Assembly: GCA_013329565.1 (NCBI GenBank)
Contig: DUJZ01000062.1
Location: 7,024-12,756 of the forward strand
Direction: 5' to 3'
DNA: 5,733 bases
DNA from: Methanomassiliicoccales archaeon
Lineage (GTDB): Archaea > Thermoplasmatota > Thermoplasmata > Methanomassiliicoccales > UBA472
This document shows, piece by piece, positions 4,108 to 5,733 of this stretch (within the stretch, counting starts at the first letter, position 1; each line of letters begins with the position of its first letter). Position numbers and translations under genes: made by a program. The notes beneath the pieces were generated by a model. It was not told the DNA's origin and did not search any database. It saw only the letters and a program-made list of their open reading frames with translations.

Positions 4108-5733
4108 ATGTCAGAAGATCCGGAGCTGGAGATCATAACAGTGGAATGCATACGAACGCCTCCTGAGCACATAACGCCGGACAAGGTGCCAGCGAAAGTG
4201 GAGGAGCGGGCCATGGACCCTTCGGTGAAGGAGGTCCTGTCCAAGACCATGCTGGACGGTGTGGAGACGGTCTGGGACCGTTTGGAGAAGCAGCAGCCGC
4301 ATTGCAAGTTCTGCGAAGCTGGTTTGTCCTGTCAAAGATGCGCCATGGGTCCTTGCCGCATAATGGGCGAGGGCAAGAGCCGCGGGGTGTGCGGCGCAGG
4401 GGCCGATCTGATCGTTGCCCGTAACTTGTTGGACCAGATAGCTACCGGAGCGGCATCCCACTCCGACCATGGGAGAGAGGTGGCGGAGACGTTACTACTT
4501 GCGGCCAGAGGAAAGGCCCCTGGTTACGGCATCGCCGATGAAGGGAAGATGCGGTTGCTGGCCAAGGAGTACGGGCTGGACGCTGACGGGCCGTTGAAGA
4601 AGGTGGCAGAGAGGCTGGCCTTAGCTATGCTCGAGGAGTATGGAACCATGAAGGGCGAGCTGAGCATGGCCAAGAGGATGCCCCCGGGAACCTACAGCAT
4701 GCTGAAGGACGCCGGGCTGCTGCCGCGCTCGATAGACCGTGAGATAGTTGAGGCCATGCACCGGGTGCATATGGGCGTGGGCGCCGACTACCGGAACATC
4801 CTGACCCATGGCGTTCGAGCTTCGTTAGGCGACGGTTGGGGCGGCTCCATGATCGGGACGGAGGCGAGCGACATTATGTTCGGAACGCCTCAGATACGCA
4901 ACAGCAAGGTGAACCTGGGGGTCCTGAAGCACGATCACGTCAACATATCGTTGCATGGCCACAACCCCGTCCTTTCGGAGATGGTGGTCAGGGCGGCGGC
5001 CCTACCGGAGATGAAGCGCCGGGCCGAGGAGGAGGGAGCCAAGGGGATCAACCTGGTGGGGCTATGCTGCACCGGGAACGAGCTGCTCATGCGCAAGGGT
5101 GTCCCGCAAGCGGGAAACCACCTGAGCCAGGAGCTGGTGATAACCACCGGGGCCCTGGAAGCGATGATCGTCGATTACCAGTGCATATTCCCGTCGCTGC
5201 CTAACACCGCGGCCTGCTACCACACCAAGGTGATCACGACCTCTCCCAAGGCCAAGATCCCGGGCGGATATTATATGGAAGTGACCCCGGAGAACGCCTT
5301 CGAGCAGGCCAAGCGCATGGTCGCCATCGCCGTGGACAACTTCAAGAACCGCTCACCGGAACGGGTGATCATCCCCGACCATCCGGTGGATGCGGTGGTG
5401 GGCTTCTCCGTGGAAGCTTTGAGGGCGGCCCTGGGAGGAACGCTCAAGCCCCTGCTGGACCTGATACTTGAAGGTAAGATCAGAGGTGCCGTCGGGATCG
5501 TCGGATGCAACAACCCCAAGATCAAGCAGGACTACGGGCACATCACCCTGGCCAAGGAGCTGATCCGCCGCAACATCCTGGTCGTGGAAACCGGTTGCGC
5601 GGCCATCGCCTGCGCCGAGGCGGGATTGATGCAGCCGGAGGCGGCCGACCTGGCCGGCAAATCGCTCGGAAACGTGTGCCGCTCGCTAGGCATCCCGCCG
5701 GTGCTGCATATGGGCTCCTGCGTGGACAACGCC
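4108..5733 (+). CDS. cooS: Anaerobic Ni-Fe carbon monoxide dehydrogenase catalytic subunit, C-terminus beyond window
   Basis: CooS enzymes interconvert CO + H2O and CO2 with two electrons and two protons at a Ni-Fe-S C-cluster, working as cytoplasmic homodimers. The 542 codons shown carry every expected C-cluster ligand, by comparison with Carboxydothermus CODH-II: His284 (LHGHNP), Cys321 (LCCTGNE), Cys359 (YQCIFPS), Cys467 (GCNN), Cys497 (TGCAA) and Cys538 (MGSCVDN). Asp242 matches the active-site Asp219. B-cluster ligands are Cys75, Cys78, Cys83 and Cys95. The D-cluster motif is Cys66-X2-Cys69, with Ser74 where the second Cys of the CX7C form would be, pointing to a [2Fe-2S] D-cluster. His118 and His121 keep the start of the histidine channel, but the next two positions are Glu124 and Glu127. 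Family length is about 625-640 residues, so the catalytic Lys563 region lies outside. Possible partner genes (cooF, cooC, acetyl-CoA synthase or hydrogenase), which would indicate its role, would also lie outside. Divergent from metG. Confidence 0.95.
   Translation, partial: MSEDPELEIITVECIRTPPEHITPDKVPAKVEERAMDPSVKEVLSKTMLDGVETVWDRLEKQQPHCKFCEAGLSCQRCAMGPCRIMGEGKSRGVCGAGADLIVARNLLDQIATGAASHSDHGREVAETLLLAARGKAPGYGIADEGKMRLLAKEYGLDADGPLKKVAERLALAMLEEYGTMKGELSMAKRMPPGTYSMLKDAGLLPRSIDREIVEAMHRVHMGVGADYRNILTHGVRASLGDGWGGSMIGTEASDIMFGTPQIRNSKVNLGVLKHDHVNISLHGHNPVLSEMVVRAAALPEMKRRAEEEGAKGINLVGLCCTGNELLMRKGVPQAGNHLSQELVITTGALEAMIVDYQCIFPSLPNTAACYHTKVITTSPKAKIPGGYYMEVTPENAFEQAKRMVAIAVDNFKNRSPERVIIPDHPVDAVVGFSVEALRAALGGTLKPLLDLILEGKIRGAVGIVGCNNPKIKQDYGHITLAKELIRRNILVVETGCAAIACAEAGLMQPEAADLAGKSLGNVCRSLGIPPVLHMGSCVDNA

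Noticed and set aside
4026..4307. Minus-strand frame of 93 codons over the cooS start
   Set aside because: Antisense to the conserved CooS N-terminus and reading through the cooS promoter; no domain or start signal supports it.
4836..5204. 122-codon plus-strand frame inside cooS
   Set aside because: Out-of-frame shadow of cooS with a Gly/Arg/Gln-rich low-complexity product; all CODH metal-ligand motifs are in the cooS frame.

Overview
The window looks archaeal. It is GC-rich (by eye), with frequent ATA, AGG and CGG codons. Three of its four promoter regions carry a purine BRE-like element plus a TTTATT/TTATATT box A about 26-30 bases upstream of a start codon that lacks a well-placed Shine-Dalgarno sequence, the pattern of archaeal leaderless transcripts. 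The methionyl-tRNA synthetase is the archaeal type with two zinc knuckles and a C-terminal tRNA-binding OB fold, and next to it is a CooS-type nickel-iron CO dehydrogenase. A euryarchaeal, perhaps Thermoplasmatota-like anaerobe is my best guess, but the lineage is inference.

Layout. Positions 1-656 (minus strand) hold the N-terminal 218 codons of an all-helical, HEAT-like protein that runs off the left edge. A short divergent promoter region (657-761) separates it from a small Roadblock/LC7 protein (762-1109, plus). That gene ends tail-to-tail with a PHP-domain phosphoesterase (1110-1772, minus) with no intergenic base: the two TGA stops form the palindrome TGATCA. The PHP gene is the second gene of an operon with metG (1769-3988, minus), joined by an ATGA stop-start overlap. 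A second divergent promoter region (3989-4107) leads to cooS (4108-5733, plus), whose first 542 codons are present; by family length roughly 80-100 codons lie beyond the right edge.

How the parts fit. metG and the PHP gene are translationally coupled. The Roadblock and helical genes share a divergent promoter, which may mean co-regulation. cooS stands apart: its putative transcript has a leader of about 32 bases with a small 5' hairpin and a real Shine-Dalgarno, unlike its leaderless neighbours.

Nothing here is clearly a new system. The points most worth checking are the [2Fe-2S]-type CX2C D-cluster motif and shortened histidine channel of CooS, a degenerate second OB-fold repeat at the MetRS C-terminus, and the cooS leader. 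No RNA genes, CRISPR arrays, insertion sequences or attachment sites were seen.
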